NCBI RefSeq assembly: GCF_051401765.1
Contig: NW_027480432.1
Location: 13,286,501-13,350,500, forward strand
Source of the DNA: Calliopsis andreniformis
Lineage: Eukaryota; Arthropoda; Insecta; Hymenoptera; Andrenidae
DNA length: 64,000 nt
Reading direction: 5' to 3'
Of the stretch, positions 10,811 to 22,557 are shown piece after piece (position 1 is the first letter of the stretch; each line of letters begins with the position of its first letter). The notes below the pieces were generated by a model. The model made no database searches and was not told the origin of the DNA. It saw only the letters and a program-made list of their open reading frames with translations. The position numbers and the translations under genes are program-made.

Positions 10811-11398
10811 CCGTGGATTTAATTTATTTAACCGTTAACCTCAATTTATTTAAATATTTTTTGCTTTGGTCCATCGTAATTAAAAAAATACTATGGCATA
10901 TCAACTTAAAAAATGTGAAAAAAATATTATACAATGGTATTAGTGATATTCATGTACTGAATTATTATGATCGTAAATCCGATTTTGCTACAATACTAAA
11001 TTGGCATTTTTAAATTCTTTTTCTACGTTTTTTATTTTTTACAACCTGGATTTAAAAATTTGAAAATATTCCATAACATGTGTCGCTATAGCTAATGTGT
11101 GCCTGATCTTTTTCATAATTTTTATTCCAATAATGTAAGAGAAATTGGGCAATAACGTAGAGAACTTGAGTTTTTTGTAGAAGATTCGAGCACAGCGAGT
11201 AGTAAACGCTACGCGTAGCTTGTGCCCTGTTACTGGTCGGCCATTCGCCCGCTATAGGCGCTCTTTGATTGGTCGATGTTTTTCGTTAATAACTCGTTAA
11301 CATAGCTTCAGAGAACATTTTTGTAAAGGAAAGGATTGTTTAGTATCACTCCAGGAATCTCCCCTTAACGACTCCGCCAACTTACGTAGGATATCCTG

Positions 11399-12079
11399 TA
11401 TAACTGTGTAAAAGAAACTTTTCGAAAACGTTTATAGAAAGAGGAAGAAGGCTTGTTAGTTTCATAACGCCATTACTTTTGTCCTCGCGGTTCGCTGTTA
11501 TACTCTGTGTTATTGTGTTTTACTACATTTACTCTATTTTATTCTGTTGTCTTTCCTGTCCTTTTCTATTCGTTCTGTTCCTTTCCATTCCCAAAAAGTA
11601 TTTGCATTTATAATTATATGACTGATATAATTTAATTTTCCGTATGTAGTTCTGGCCATTCTTTTTTTTATTATTAATAATGAAAAGAAACGAAGAGGGA
11701 AAGCGAAGCGAGAAAGCAACACAGACAGAAAGGGGAGAAAAGATTAAAAAAATACCACTATGTACCAACAAAAGTTGTCCTCGGTCGAATTGTATATCGA
11801 CAACTTTATTTTATTATTGTACGTACCGTTGGTCTAGAAATCTAGAAGAAATCGAAGCATCAAGTGGGAGTGCTGCCTAATATAAACAGATAATAACAAC
11901 AAATTGTTATCCTGCAAGAAGTTGAAGCCCTCACATTCCCCTATTCCTATCACTTTATATGTCTAGTGTCACAAACATGCCACAAATCGTTTGATTAATT
12001 TTACGACCACATTATATTTCTAATTGAACTATATCTTGTCGTATAATGGTTACAGTGAAATGCACATAAACTTCACAAA
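11399..12079. other. Unannotated stretch
   Basis: Several overlapping 60-80-residue frames on both strands (11529-11880) lack motifs and are driven by purine/pyrimidine bias around 11670-11750. Nothing recognised. Confidence 0.35.
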
Positions 12080-12370
12080 GTGAAGATTTTTAATGTTCTT
12101 CTTTTGCTGCTCTCACTCGGAAGCTTCTTGGCGGAGACGAAAGCTGCCTTTGAGAGTCTTCTGAGTCAGTTTTACAGCGGGACAAACCTAGATTCTTGTA
12201 TTCAAAGCTTCCATAGACGTATCCGCAAATTGGACAAATCATGCGAACCTTTTTGGCGCGCTTCATCATTAGAGGCACGAAGCAAAATGGCCAACATCTG
12301 TAACGAGTCATATTATTTTCTTAATTTTCTATCTGCAGCCTGGCTCACATGCAGTTTTTATTGTTTATAA
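12080..12370 (+). CDS. Possible secreted-protein exon, non-ATG start
   Basis: A 96-residue frame opens with a strong signal-peptide pattern: Lys, then LLLLLSLGSFLAE, with a plausible cleavage after the TKA. It continues with scattered Cys (about five) and a basic patch. The first codon is GTG, preceded by AAAG. Two readings are possible: an ATG decayed to GTG, or a start codon split by an intron, with A at the end of an upstream exon and TG here after the AG. A minus-strand frame over the same bases has a CPIC motif but no convincing finger. No family recognised; may be a venom-like or other small secreted peptide, or chance. Confidence 0.25.
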   Translation: MKIFNVLLLLLSLGSFLAETKAAFESLLSQFYSGTNLDSCIQSFHRRIRKLDKSCEPFWRASSLEARSKMANICNESYYFLNFLSAAWLTCSFYCL

Positions 12371-12407
12371 TATCACACAAAGAATGTATCGCTATCAGTC
12401 GAATATG

Positions 12408-12429
12408 CCCCCCCCCCCCCCCCCCCCCC
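12408..12429 (+). repeat. Poly-C homopolymer, 22 bases
   Basis: Uninterrupted run of about 22 C in AT-rich sequence, like the run at 557-588. Confidence 0.9.
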
Positions 12430-14488
12430 ATGCTCACGCGTTTTGTCCAAAATATTGAAAAACCTATGTCTAAATCCTGTATCTACGGACATGCGCGTTT
12501 GTGTTTTATGTTTTTCTGATTCAAATGATTCAAAAAAATTGTTAGATACTCTTTCAAGTCTGCAGAATATTATCCAATAGGTTTCATTTCTATATTGAGA
12601 GCTAACCTAACCTAAATCCTTTAATTATTTTGCAGATAATTTTTAACATAGTATTCGAAGTAATTTATTTCATTAAATCTCCGTTTCTTAGATAAATTCA
12701 TATCATTTGAATAAAATAAATAAAGCGCGAGCAGTAGAAAATTAAATTTTGTAACAAGTACACTCACATTAGTCTGGCTTTTGGTATAACCTGACTGGTA
12801 TAACTATAATTTCTATAATCTATATCTACTATAAATATCTATCGAGCAACGGAAACGTGTTATCGTAATTAAAGTACAGCATATAGATGTTGAAAATAAA
12901 AATAGTATTTATATTATACAAACTATTGCTTAAATATTAGGAGAACAGCCGGCTAAGAACCATATTTTGTGTTTTAAAAATATTCGAGCAGTTTATAAAT
13001 TTTAGTTGAAAATCTAACATGATAATTTTTTACAGAGTTACGGACAAAATAGAATAGATACGTGTTTGTTGCAGATAAAAAGCTTGTAATTCTATGCTTC
13101 TTTTTAATTAATTACTAGGTTTTCTATTCCTGAATCCTTGAAAAAATGTATAGTTTTTTTTACTTCGTATATTGGTGCATTGACCTGTTACAAGATAAAA
13201 TCATGAGTGACACATATTTTTTCCACAAATATTTTCAAATTTTCATTTATTGAGACAACATATCGACTGCGTTTACAGAATCCGTTAATTGCTACCAAAT
13301 TTCCAAAGCTAGATCAAGAAAAACGCTCCACATCATAATACTACTTTTGGCAAAAAGTTTTTGTCTAACTGTAACAATATTATTTAAAAATATTATATTT
13401 TTTGAAATATAAAATGCTATTGTACATGTATAAAATATATGGGAAAATAGGTGAGTTTGGTGCGATAGTAATTTACATTTTTACTATAACTACAATATTT
13501 TTAAATAACTTTGTATTCTTTCGTTTGACCTTTTGCGTCTTGCAAAAGGAACCATGGGTCGCAACTCAACCATTCGTTTTGAAAATAATATTAAAGTTTC
13601 AATTATTCTTAAATTTTCTTTACTTAATCTGTTTATATTTTGTCGCACATAAATAACTCAATGTAGTGAAGAGTTATACTGTTGCAATTCTAGTAATCGA
13701 GAAGTAACAAATGTGGATTAGGTCTACTTCCTATCTATCTTCTATCCACCGTGTTTTAAACATTTCGTTCAAAAATCGGCGAACTGGTTCATTATAGTAG
13801 TGGTAGAGTAGATGCAGTGTAATGTAGTATAATTTGACGTTCTCTCAAAAGTTGAGTTCACAGAAAGTACAGATACATCGTTCTTGTTAATCGCGTGAGT
13901 AAATAAATAGGGCCAGTGATATGATTTCCAATTATTTCAACCCACATGTTGGAAAACCATTCTTAATTAAATCTTTAGACTATTGGATGAGAATTTCTAT
14001 ACCTGAACTCAAATTCTCACATTTTGTAGAAGAAGAATGTTGCTATTCGGAAATCTGTATTCGTCTGTAAATAGCACATATTTCAAAAAGTAAAGTTCAT
14101 GTTCTATTTTATGTAGCACCGAACGGCAAAAATTTCTTCGAGTGGTATGGTTATTTAATTATAGTTATTGAACAAGTTGGATTCTATAAAATCATAGGTT
14201 TCTTTTTCGAATTATTTGTCGCATTGTCGAGTAGGAATTATCCGTCTATTCGAGCTAACCGTTTTCTCTCTCCGTCAAAGCACGAGATCGATTTGCACCC
14301 CAAGATACATGTCGCAATACTAATTGTTGATGCTGTTGATTTAGTCGTAAAAATTCGCGTGGAGTTGGAATTTCTTCTGAACCTAACGATCTTTCATTAT
14401 TTCTTACAAAAATCTGGTATACTCCTCGAGCATAAAAAGCAGTTCAGTGTTCAACTTCAGTGTCATCAATAACACAATTAATTCAATC
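12430..14488. other. AT-rich stretch without recognisable gene
   Basis: Two frames of 82-84 residues (13402-13656 and 14224-14472, plus strand) are hydrophobic or AT-driven and lack motifs. I see no TIR pair, splice-bounded GC block or RNA gene here. Confidence 0.35.
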
Positions 14489-14490
14489 TA

Positions 14491-15537
14491 CAGGCTATTT
14501 CCTTTAACTGGAAACGGTGAAATATCTTGTGAACGACTGATACGATAAAAAATGTTCTTACACAAATTGGTTGGTATAAAAGGGGACATTACATGATGGT
14601 GTAAATGACTTTTTAGTCAACAGAGTACTGGAGGAAGTTTCAAAATCAAATTACTTTTTATTAATTGAACCTTATATTGTTCTTACTTACCACACAATGG
14701 TATTTGTTGAGACTAATTCAACGAGGTACCATATGGTAATATAATGTGGTAATTTCTTGAAGTACAAATCTAGAAACGTGTACATTTTTTGAGAGTCGAG
14801 TAAATACGAATCATTGCCAGAAATATGGAGGATCATTCAAGACAATATAAATAGATAAAGTTAAGTACTATCCCCCTTGTTTAATTCAAACAATAACAGA
14901 ACTTTGACGATTTTGAATGATTATGAATATCATTTTTGTTATTCGTTTTAAGAATTTCTTTTCAACATTTTTTGAATGCTTCTTCATTATCTATAAGAAA
15001 TTTTTTATTACCTTCCGGCACTAAGAAATCATTTACTATCAAGAGAAACACGGTAAGGCCGAATAGGACGTAGCTGGTCTCTCACTCACTCATTAGTTGA
15101 TAATTGTTATAGTCGATACTACACGAATAATCGATGCTACATTTATAGGAGTATGCACTAACCGTGTCATAAGGAGAGTTAAGGAGTTTGATCTTTGTTC
15201 CCAGCAACTAGACTAATGCGTGTCAACGGGTGATTCGTGTTTACCCGACTCCGGAAGAATTTACGCGTTTTTAGATGTGCATTGCAAGAAATTACAATAT
15301 GTGGTACCTCGTTGAATTCGTTTCAACAAATACCATTGCATAATAAGTAAAACAGAAGGTTTCACTTAAAAAAGAAATAATTTGCTTTGAAAATCTTCCC
15401 CACTATTACATCTACTGAAAAATCATTTATATCATATAATGTCCCTCTTTATACCGAACAATTTTTATACGAATATTTCTTTTATCATACCAGTTGTTCA
15501 CCAGATATTCCACCATTTTCAGTTAAAAGAAACACCT
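14491..15537. mobile_element. Inverted-repeat element, ~1.05 kb
   Basis: Left and right arms of roughly 350-390 bp pair. CAATGGTATTTGTTGAGAC (left) is mirrored near 15310-15345. TTCAACGAGGTACCA is mirrored by TGGTACCTCGTTGAA. TCTTGTGAACGACTG pairs with the area of CAGTTGTTCACCAGA. The tips read CAGGCTATTTCC and, in reverse, AGGTGTTTC, next to TA. The centre (about 14870-15190) has no frame. It is a non-autonomous Tc1/mariner-type element. The Tc1 relic at 15542 abuts it almost directly. Confidence 0.7.
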
Positions 15538-15541
15538 TATA

Positions 15542-16553
15542 CAGTGACTCGCGAAAGTATTTGAACACTTACCATAGAACACTTTTACAAATATGATATG
15601 TGTGTTGTATGAAACTTTTCAGTATATTATTGGTACCGTAAGTTAATACGACTACCATAATGATGTAGGTAAAGTTTTTGAAACAAATCCAAAAATATAC
15701 GTAAGAGTCATAAGATATTTGTTACAAACATACACTTCGCGGAAGTCACAAAAGAAGATCATTAATATTTAGTAGACCATCCTTTAGCATTAATTACATG
15801 TTTAAGACGACTCTTCATACTATTGATCAACTTTTTGTAACATCTGGTGATATAGAATTCCATACTTCGAGAATTTTTTCTTTTAAAGATGTTTAGGACG
15901 TAATATCAAATTTTCGTAATTCTGTTCCTACTATTGTCCATAAATGTTCTATAGGATTAACATCAGGGCTCTGTGGTGGTGTTTGCAACGTGGGAGGTAT
16001 TATATAAAATCCATTTCTTAACAGTTTTTGCTGTGTGTATGGGGTCGTTGTCCTGTTGAAAATAAAAGTCTTTATACGATTTCAATTTTCTGGCACTTTC
16101 TTTTAAATTTTGTTTTAAAATTTGTAAATATTTATATTTATCTATTATTTCGTCTATAAATACTAAGCTCCCTGTATCATTTGCTGCCATACATCCCCAC
16201 ACCATGATCGAACCACCTCCACGTTTCTTCACCACCTCTTGCGAACTGTAGGACGACTGTGGACGACTATCTCCAGTGAATAGTTACATTCAGTAGCCAA
16301 AACAGTTTCTTTACATTCCTTTCTTGCTACATTCTTTCTACATTCCTGTGGCTACCGCGCAATGTATGTTTGTAATAAATATCTTATAAGTCTTATCTAT
16401 ATTGTTGGATTTGTTATAAACTTTACCTATATGATCTTGGTAATCGTATCAACCTATAGTACCAATAATATTTTGAAAAGTTTCATATAATACACATATT
16501 ATGTTTATAAAAGTATATAATGGTAAGTGTTCAAATATTATCGTGAGTTACTG
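15542..16553 (-). mobile_element. Tc1-like element, deleted
   Basis: Tips CAGTGACTCGCGAAAGTATT (left) and the complement of AATATTATCGTGAGTTACTG (right) are flanked by TA on both sides. The TIRs extend about 200 bp with the GTGTTCAA/TTGAACAC block and the AAATCCAA...TTGGATTTG block. The interior holds only the C-terminal part of a Tc1 transposase. Confidence 0.85.
15762..16235 (-). pseudogene. Tc1 transposase C-terminal part, frameshifted
   Basis: The minus strand encodes GGGSIMVWGCM, then DKYKYLQILKQNL, then QQDNDPIHTA with the second catalytic Asp. A single-base frame change near 15990 follows, and the next frame gives PQSPDVNPIEHLW with the catalytic Glu of the DDE triad. The C-terminus runs to a TAA at 15762-15764. 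The paired DNA-binding N-terminus and the first catalytic Asp are missing, removed by an internal deletion. The match to Tc1-family motifs is unambiguous; the gene is dead. Confidence 0.9.
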
Positions 16554-16987
16554 TACATATGTTTCACTGTCAAATGTGTGTGTTAGATTCCGATGTTTAA
16601 TAAATACTTTATTATTAATTAAACTTTATTCTCGGAGATCTTACAAAAGAACACTTATACGTAGTTTCTGAAGCTAGCGATCCTTCTTTGCTTACGAGTA
16701 GAAATCTTATTCTGTTCTAAAAGGAGTCTTGTTCCCTTTTTCAAAGGTCGAAAGTCTGGTTTTGGAGGTAGTGGGAATAAGGATAAGGACCAATAGGAAT
16801 TTTTAGATATTACTGAGGTTTTAAGCGTATGATTCAGGGTTGATGACTAAAGGTTTCAAGGGTTGTATGCGTAATTGTGCATAGAAAATAGGACGTCTAG
16901 AAACAGAATTTGAAGTTAACTTATCTTAACCGAAACAGAAAATACAAAAGTGTTTGCTTAATCTATGACGGTATCCAACACATGTAT
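16554..16987. other. Unannotated stretch
   Basis: Moderately AT-rich, no notable frame or repeat pair. Nothing recognised. Confidence 0.35.
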
Positions 16988-17826
16988 GGGTCATTCCACG
17001 CGAAATCGGGCACGTTTCGGAGCAAGTTCTTGTAATTTGCTCAAATTTGAATATGGTGTAGTCTTTAACGATATTTAAACGTACCCCAAAGGATTTTTCA
17101 AAATTTTGAAAATTGTCGATTTTATAGCTGTTTAAATTTAAGTGCTACCATTTTTTTTTTTTAAATTATAGCTGTTGAACTAGTAAGCGGATGGAGATAA
17201 GCTTTACGGTGCTTATAGAGAAAACATTGAAGTTTGTAAAAAAAGTTATTTCATTTAAAAAAAATTGTTTTTTAATCATCTTTTTTGCAATTATTTTAAA
17301 CAAATGCAGGTTTTTAAGATGATGCGCGATTTTAAAAATCTGAAAAAAAGGAGAACATAGACTCGACGCAGCGTCAACTTTCGGCAATTTTCACAGGACC
17401 AATTTTAAAATGTCCATCTTTTTGAAAGTTTGTCCATCAAGGGGAAGGATCAAACTATATTCTCCTTTTTTTTCAGATTTTTAAAATCGCGCATCATCTT
17501 AAAAACCTGCATTTGTTTAAAATAATTGCAAAAAAGATGATTAAAAAACAATTTTTTTTAAATGAAATCATTTTTTTTACAAACTTCAATGTCTTCTCTA
17601 TAAGCATCGTAAAGCTTATCTCCATCCGCTTACTAGTTCAATAGCTATAATTTTTTAAAAAAAAGGTATCACTTAACTTCAAACAGCTGCAAAATCGACA
17701 ATTTTCAAAATTTTGAAAAATCCTTTGGGGTACGTTTAAATATCGTTAAAGACTACACCATATTCAAATTTGAGCAAATTACAAGAACTTGCTCCGAAAC
17801 GTGCCCGATTTCGCGTGGAATGACCC
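16988..17826. mobile_element. Near-perfect palindromic MITE, 839 bp
   Basis: Begins GGGTCATTCCACGCGAAATC and ends with its reverse complement. The arms of about 370 bp are almost identical, including the AAGATGATGCGCGATTTTAA block. They enclose about 95 bp (roughly 17360-17455) containing CGACGCAGCGTC. Minus-strand frames of 73-104 residues here are shadows of the palindrome. No clear target duplication was seen (left flank ...TGTAT, right flank TTATA...). Confidence 0.85.
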
Positions 17827-19384
17827 TTATACAAATTAAATAAAGTGAATTCAAGAATTACTGGAATTTTAACATCATTTTTCAAGAGAATGGTTGAGTT
17901 ACAACCCATGGTTTTTTTGCAAGTTTGTTCTCTGCAATGAATAAAACACATTACGATCATAAAAAGTTTGATCTGGAAAAAATCGGCCAGGAACAACTTC
18001 GCTTCTACTTTCTTTGACTGATCTTCACCGATCCTAATATGCAGAATCACGCTGCAGTGGTCGTAACATATAATTTTGAAATAACCTGTACAATCTTCAC
18101 CGTGTTTACAGCCTACGACATGAACTTTTGTCTGAAGGCTTCATAAGTTTTTTTCCAAATTTCTCACTTTTTTTTATCCGAAGATTCAAAACACGGAAGC
18201 GTTTTCCAAGGTAAAACAGGTACGTTCATATATTTTTTGTTAAACTTTGAACGCTTCCGGTTATTCAGTTCGCTTATGAGTGGTTTTCGTAGCGGTATAC
18301 TGCAACTATGCACATTTGCATTTTCTAATCTCCAACGTTGTTAATTCGGAAGCATTCTAATTAAGTATTTCAATGATTTCACGACGTGTAGTCGATTCAA
18401 TCCTGCATTCCTTTGTGATTCGCTTATCACGCCACTTAATGGTACATTTACGACTACGACTTATCTGACTTGCTACAGTATTGCGTTTTATGAACCTCAT
18501 CCACATAATTTGATGTTTACATCGGTGGCTAAATACATGAACGATGTATATCCACTTTAGTTCAGGTTTGAATTTCTACAGGATACTGTTGTAAATTGGT
18601 CTTGTTTGTATGACCTCAAAAGAGTTTATTTTCAATTGTTACAAAAATTAATGGAAATTCTTTCTTTTCTTTAATTTAAGAATGAAATTGAAGAATGAAA
18701 TTCTTTTCATTTTTTAATTTAAACGTAATTAAATTTTGAATTACAAAAGACAAAACAAAGCTAGCGTCTCCAATAAACAGAAGAATTTGCACGTGTTCTG
18801 CGCTGTCATAATACAATACCTTTCTCAATTAATAGAAATAAAAATATAATTACCTTTATGCTTCGGTGATTTAAAATAAACTTAAAATTCTCATATTACA
18901 TGTTTTATGCACAGTACCTCTCTTAAAATAAGGATTGTTACGGATAATTATTTTAACTATTTGAAACATATTTGTTACACCTCATTCTACAGGCCTATAC
19001 CATACACACATACATACACAGATGCATACACACACGTGCAAAGTATCTCACATATGCTAGTGACATTTGTCATACAATATAAAAAATGAAAGAAATTACG
19101 AGTGTAAAGCTCAACAGATCCATTTACATTATAACAATATCCACGATTTTTTGACCATTTCAAATATCTAGTGACCCTAATTTTTTTAAACGCGATCATA
19201 CATTTTTTAATACACTATTAAATGTATCTCATTATTCCTTATAAAAAAGTGTGGAACTATTTTTTAGAAAAATTGTTAATTTGGAGGATATATGTATTTA
19301 AATATTGCGAAATGGTACTAATCAGAGATTGAATCGGTATTCTAAACACCGGTATTTTATCGCTTTTTCTAAGAATATATAGAG
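17827..19384. other. Unannotated stretch
   Basis: The opening frame (17736-18050 minus) is mostly MITE shadow. A short CA/CATA-rich patch lies at about 19000-19040. No gene, TIR pair or RNA gene recognised. Confidence 0.35.
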
Positions 19385-19740
19385 CAGGGGTGGCCAAGCT
19401 CCTTGATAGTTCAAGCCATTTTTCAAAATTTGAAATGTTTCGCGAGTCGCAATTAAATATGTATTTAAAAGGTACGCGAAAAAGGTATTAAAAAAATTTT
19501 TTTTACAGAAATTATATTTATTGAAAACATATAAATAAAAGTACAAAATATGTGTATTGAATTTAAATATTAAAAATTAAACACATTTATTTCACTTCTC
19601 TTGATAATTCTTTAAAATTTGGTGAATAATTGGTGAATAATTTGTTACAACGTTGCACTTAGTCTTTCATATTTGTCGTCAGTAATTTCAAAGACATTTT
19701 GAAACACATACGGAACGATAATAATTTTTTAAAATATAAT
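19385..19740 (-). mobile_element. hAT-like 3' fragment
   Basis: The minus-strand end reads GGCCACCCCTG, i.e. CAGGGGTGGCC on the plus strand at 19385, the typical tip of hAT elements. Just inside it, the minus strand gives short coding-like pieces: a block around 19652-19715 containing EITDDKYERLSA, then, after a frame change, YSPNFKELSREVK and a stop near 19590. These resemble the C-terminal end of a hAT-type frame, though this is weaker than the tip. The other terminus was not found. Confidence 0.45.
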
Positions 19741-19969
19741 AGCACAAAAATTAAAAAGGAACTCGGGTACATTTATCGAGAGCCATAAATAATCTTTCAA
19801 AAAGCCCCCCCCAGATACGGAGTGTGCCACGTAACACTTTTCCCGATTTCTCGGGAAAAGTTTCGGGAGTACTTGCGATAATTTCACAAAAAAATATTTT
19901 AAACAACAGTTGATCAGTTTTCGACTGGCTATACATTACAATAAAAGAAAGTTCGAAATTATATATTTT
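19741..19969. other. Unannotated stretch next to hAT fragment
   Basis: A 61-residue minus frame (19751-19936) is open and ends LDKCTRVPF. It may be an upstream piece of the same broken element, but I cannot assign it. Confidence 0.25.
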
Positions 19970-20043
19970 TTTATTATTGTCAAGGCTACTTTGTATTTTT
20001 GACTTAACAATATTATAGCCCGGATTAAGACAAATTTAACGAC

Positions 20044-21183
20044 CTAGTATACCATGACCTTCGGATAAGCTTGCAGGCAAAGAAATGAAAATTTCAACAA
20101 AAAATGACAATCTGCGTAAATAGGTGATAATAACTTATGTTTATTATTAAGATTCGAAATTACATTCAATTTAGGAACCTTGACTAAATGTTCGAATTGA
20201 AGTCCATGTTTTTGTAGGCACAATTCTGCTCTACGTAGTAAGTTTGCATTGGTTGCTCTTACGATATTGTCGTAGCGAAGTTCTTCGCATGCTGCATGGA
20301 TTCGCTGCTTTAAATGTTTCTTATTTTGTATTGGAACAGTATAAACTGTCGATTTTAAATGACCCCATAAAAAAAATCAAGCGGTGACAAATCAGGGGAT
20401 CGTGGTGGCCAAGCAATTAGGGCCATAAGTGCCTAATCAATGTTCTCCAAACTTTAAGTTTAGGTAATTACGAACGATTCGAGCATTATGAAGTGGGCAA
20501 CCGTCTTGCTGAAAATAAATACGCTGCTGAATATCATCTGGAATTAATGTTTGAAGTTGTATGGAAAGAAAATTTAAATAACTTTGAGATATTAGATTAT
20601 GTTCATAAAAATAAGGTCCAAGTAGATGATCGTGTACTAGTCCACAGCAAACATTCACTATAATTTTCTGTTGAAAATTATGTTCTCTGAACTGGTGAGG
20701 ATTATCTTTAGACCAGAAGTGATGATCATGACAGTTAATTACACCATTATTAGAAAATTTGCATTCATCCGTCCATAGAATGTAGTTTAATATTTCAGGA
20801 TTATCTTCGTATGAAATCACTAGCCAAGATATAAAATGAAGGCAACGTTGGGAATCAATTTCGCGTAAATGTTGTACTTTGTTCATTTTGTACGGATGAT
20901 AATTATTCTTTTTTATGATGCTATTAACTGAACTCTTGGATAAACCAGTATCAGGGCTAATTGTACGAATGAAAGTGTGCAGATTTTCTACTACACGTGC
21001 CAAAACAATACTGACATTGCTTTCGTTTGTAATTGTAGATGGTTTGCTTCTCTTTTTCAATATTTTTTTTTTTCTAATTTTTTTCAATATTGTAGAATGT
21101 TTGTGCAGATCGATGGAGCCTCTCTGGGTAGTTTGCAGCATACAGAATTGCTGCTTCACGTGTATTTCTTTTACATTCGCCAT
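20044..21183 (-). pseudogene. Mariner-like transposase, nearly full length
   Basis: The open part from 21183 to 20437 shows a basic N-terminal helix-turn-helix region (GLSKSSVNSIIKK), then NYILWTDECKF with the first catalytic Asp. QQDGCPLHNA follows with the second. The next part is in broken frames: a TGA at 20437 where the family normally has Trp, one extra base around 20418, PRSPDLSPLD with the third Asp, then one T too few in the T run at about 20373. The C-terminal residues to a TAG at 20044 are also encoded in the opposite TIR. It would bind the TIRs and cut at TA. At least three lesions make it non-functional. Confidence 0.88.
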
Positions 21184-21330
21184 GTATTAGTCATGAACCT
21201 TTCACTGTTAGAATACATTTTCTGCAAGTTAATATTAAACTATGATTTACTGTCGTGACAAGTCAATACTAAACAGAAGAACTGTCTTAAGTTCTAGTCA
21301 CCAACTACCTTAATAGCTAAGCCCCATCAC

Positions 21331-21534
21331 ATGTTCACATTTTTTCTTTGTTGTGAATTGTTGACAGTTTGGAAGAGCAACCAATGCAAATGCGTTCATT
21401 TAGTCAAGGTTCCTGAATTGAATGTAATTTCGAGTGTTAATAATAAACACAAGTTCTTGTTACCCATTCAAGCAGATTGTCATTTTTTGTTGAAATTTTC
21501 ATTTCTTTACTATACTTCTTTACTTCTATAATAT
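21331..21534 (+). pseudogene. Inverted copy of the transposase C-terminus
   Basis: This plus-strand frame encodes HLVKVPELNVIS and DCHFLLKFSF, matching the C-terminal coding sequence read on the minus strand at about 20060-20200. It is the coding content of the right TIR, not a separate gene. Confidence 0.75.
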
Positions 21535-21595
21535 TGTTAAGTCAAAAATACAAAGTGCCATTTAAAAAAATGAAGATGGCCTTGACAATAATAAG

Positions 21596-22249
21596 AGAAA
21601 AATAATTTCGACGAGCTGATTGGGAATTTTACGTCGAGACTACAGGATCCAAAATTCAGTTGTAATTGATGAATATCATTGAATAATAATAATCTTGTCT
21701 ATGCGTTGCAATCCATAGGACAACTTTAAACACTCACTATGAGATAGAAAGCCATACTCTTATCCGCGAATATTGAAACACTATACGAGGGTATTGTTGA
21801 ATAACACTAAACCTGCCTACTTTTTACAATCTAGAGGGCAAGTCAAAACGCGCTGTATGAAATTTCGGAGTAGAAAGGGTTAATGTATTCACCCGCCTAT
21901 TACTCGTCTGGTCCAAATCTACACACGAAAAAACTGCACACACTACTAGAAGTCCTAGGATTGGAGGAAAATTTGGTAGAATTTGGAAGAAAACCACACA
22001 TACAGCAGGAGATCGCAAGAAAAGAACTGGATTTGTGGGAGACCCAGCATGTATCACGAATATTGGCATAAATGATTAGTATGAAGGTCCGTCGAAAAAC
22101 TAACTGTATCTTTTTGAAACACTTGTTGATTATCCCAAGTGAAGGGAGGGGAGCCTTATGTCATTGTGATACTGCTGTTCGGGTAACCACTGCTGGAGAC
22201 GTTCGCGCGGACTCATTTCTGGTGCTTTTCACCAGATTTTTAGACGCTT
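21596..22249. other. Unannotated stretch
   Basis: Overlapping short frames on both strands (21824-22071, 22072-22257) without motifs. Nothing recognised. Confidence 0.3.
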
Positions 22250-22363
22250 ATAACTAACAAACGAAGCCTCAAACGCGAAATCGTTATTTTTTATTTTCGT
22301 CTTATTTTGAACTCTAGAATCACCCCCTAAATGTGTCCCCTGCTGTTCAGATGCACCCCGTAT
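22250..22363 (-). repeat. Fragment of the 6032-type MITE
   Basis: AAACGCGAAATCG, TTTTCGTCTTATTTT and AGAATCACCCCCTAAA follow the order of the left arm of the 6032-6417 MITE in reverse complement. It ends in CACCCCGTA, which looks like a worn CACCCTGTA tip. Confidence 0.5.
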
Positions 22364-22557
22364 TTGGTGCCATTTAAAAAGAATTAAGATCGCCCATTTT
22401 GTTTAATAAAAAAAATATTTCGTAAGTCTGAATCACTGGAATTTATTGGCAACGAAATACCAATCAATTTCAGGTATCAAATTTTTCTGCTTAACTATTT
22501 GAAGTGGTAAAAAAATTGTGGATATCGTTACGCTTTACATACACCTTGTATGGGGAA

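Larger units (their letters stand above)
9027..11398. mobile_element. Foldback transposon, 2.4 kb, long TIRs
   Basis: The tips CAGGATGTCC (left) and GGATATCCTG (right) are flanked by TA. The arms pair over hundreds of bases: about 9027-9760 with 10840-11398, and a second paired block 10080-10390 with 10530-10810. The right arm lacks about 300 bp present on the left (about 9765-10080). The unpaired centre is only about 10395-10525. Both arms carry mirror images of the same frame. A third, one-armed copy is at 42795-43533. A Tc1/mariner-type target and CAGG-type tip suggest that superfamily mobilises it. No transposase catalytic motif was seen inside. Confidence 0.8.
19970..21595 (-). mobile_element. 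Mariner-like element with coding TIR
   Basis: TATTATTGTCAAGG at the left mirrors CCTTGACAATAATA at the right. The arms pair for about 200 bp (19975-20205 with 21395-21590). The left arm is the 3' end of the transposase gene. The right arm is an inverted duplicate of that 3' end, with about 20 extra bases near 21560. The transposase reads leftwards from 21183. Confidence 0.75.

Noticed and set aside
17736..18050. 104-residue minus frame
   Set aside because: Its second half is arm sequence of the 16988-17826 palindrome, and the rest has no motif.
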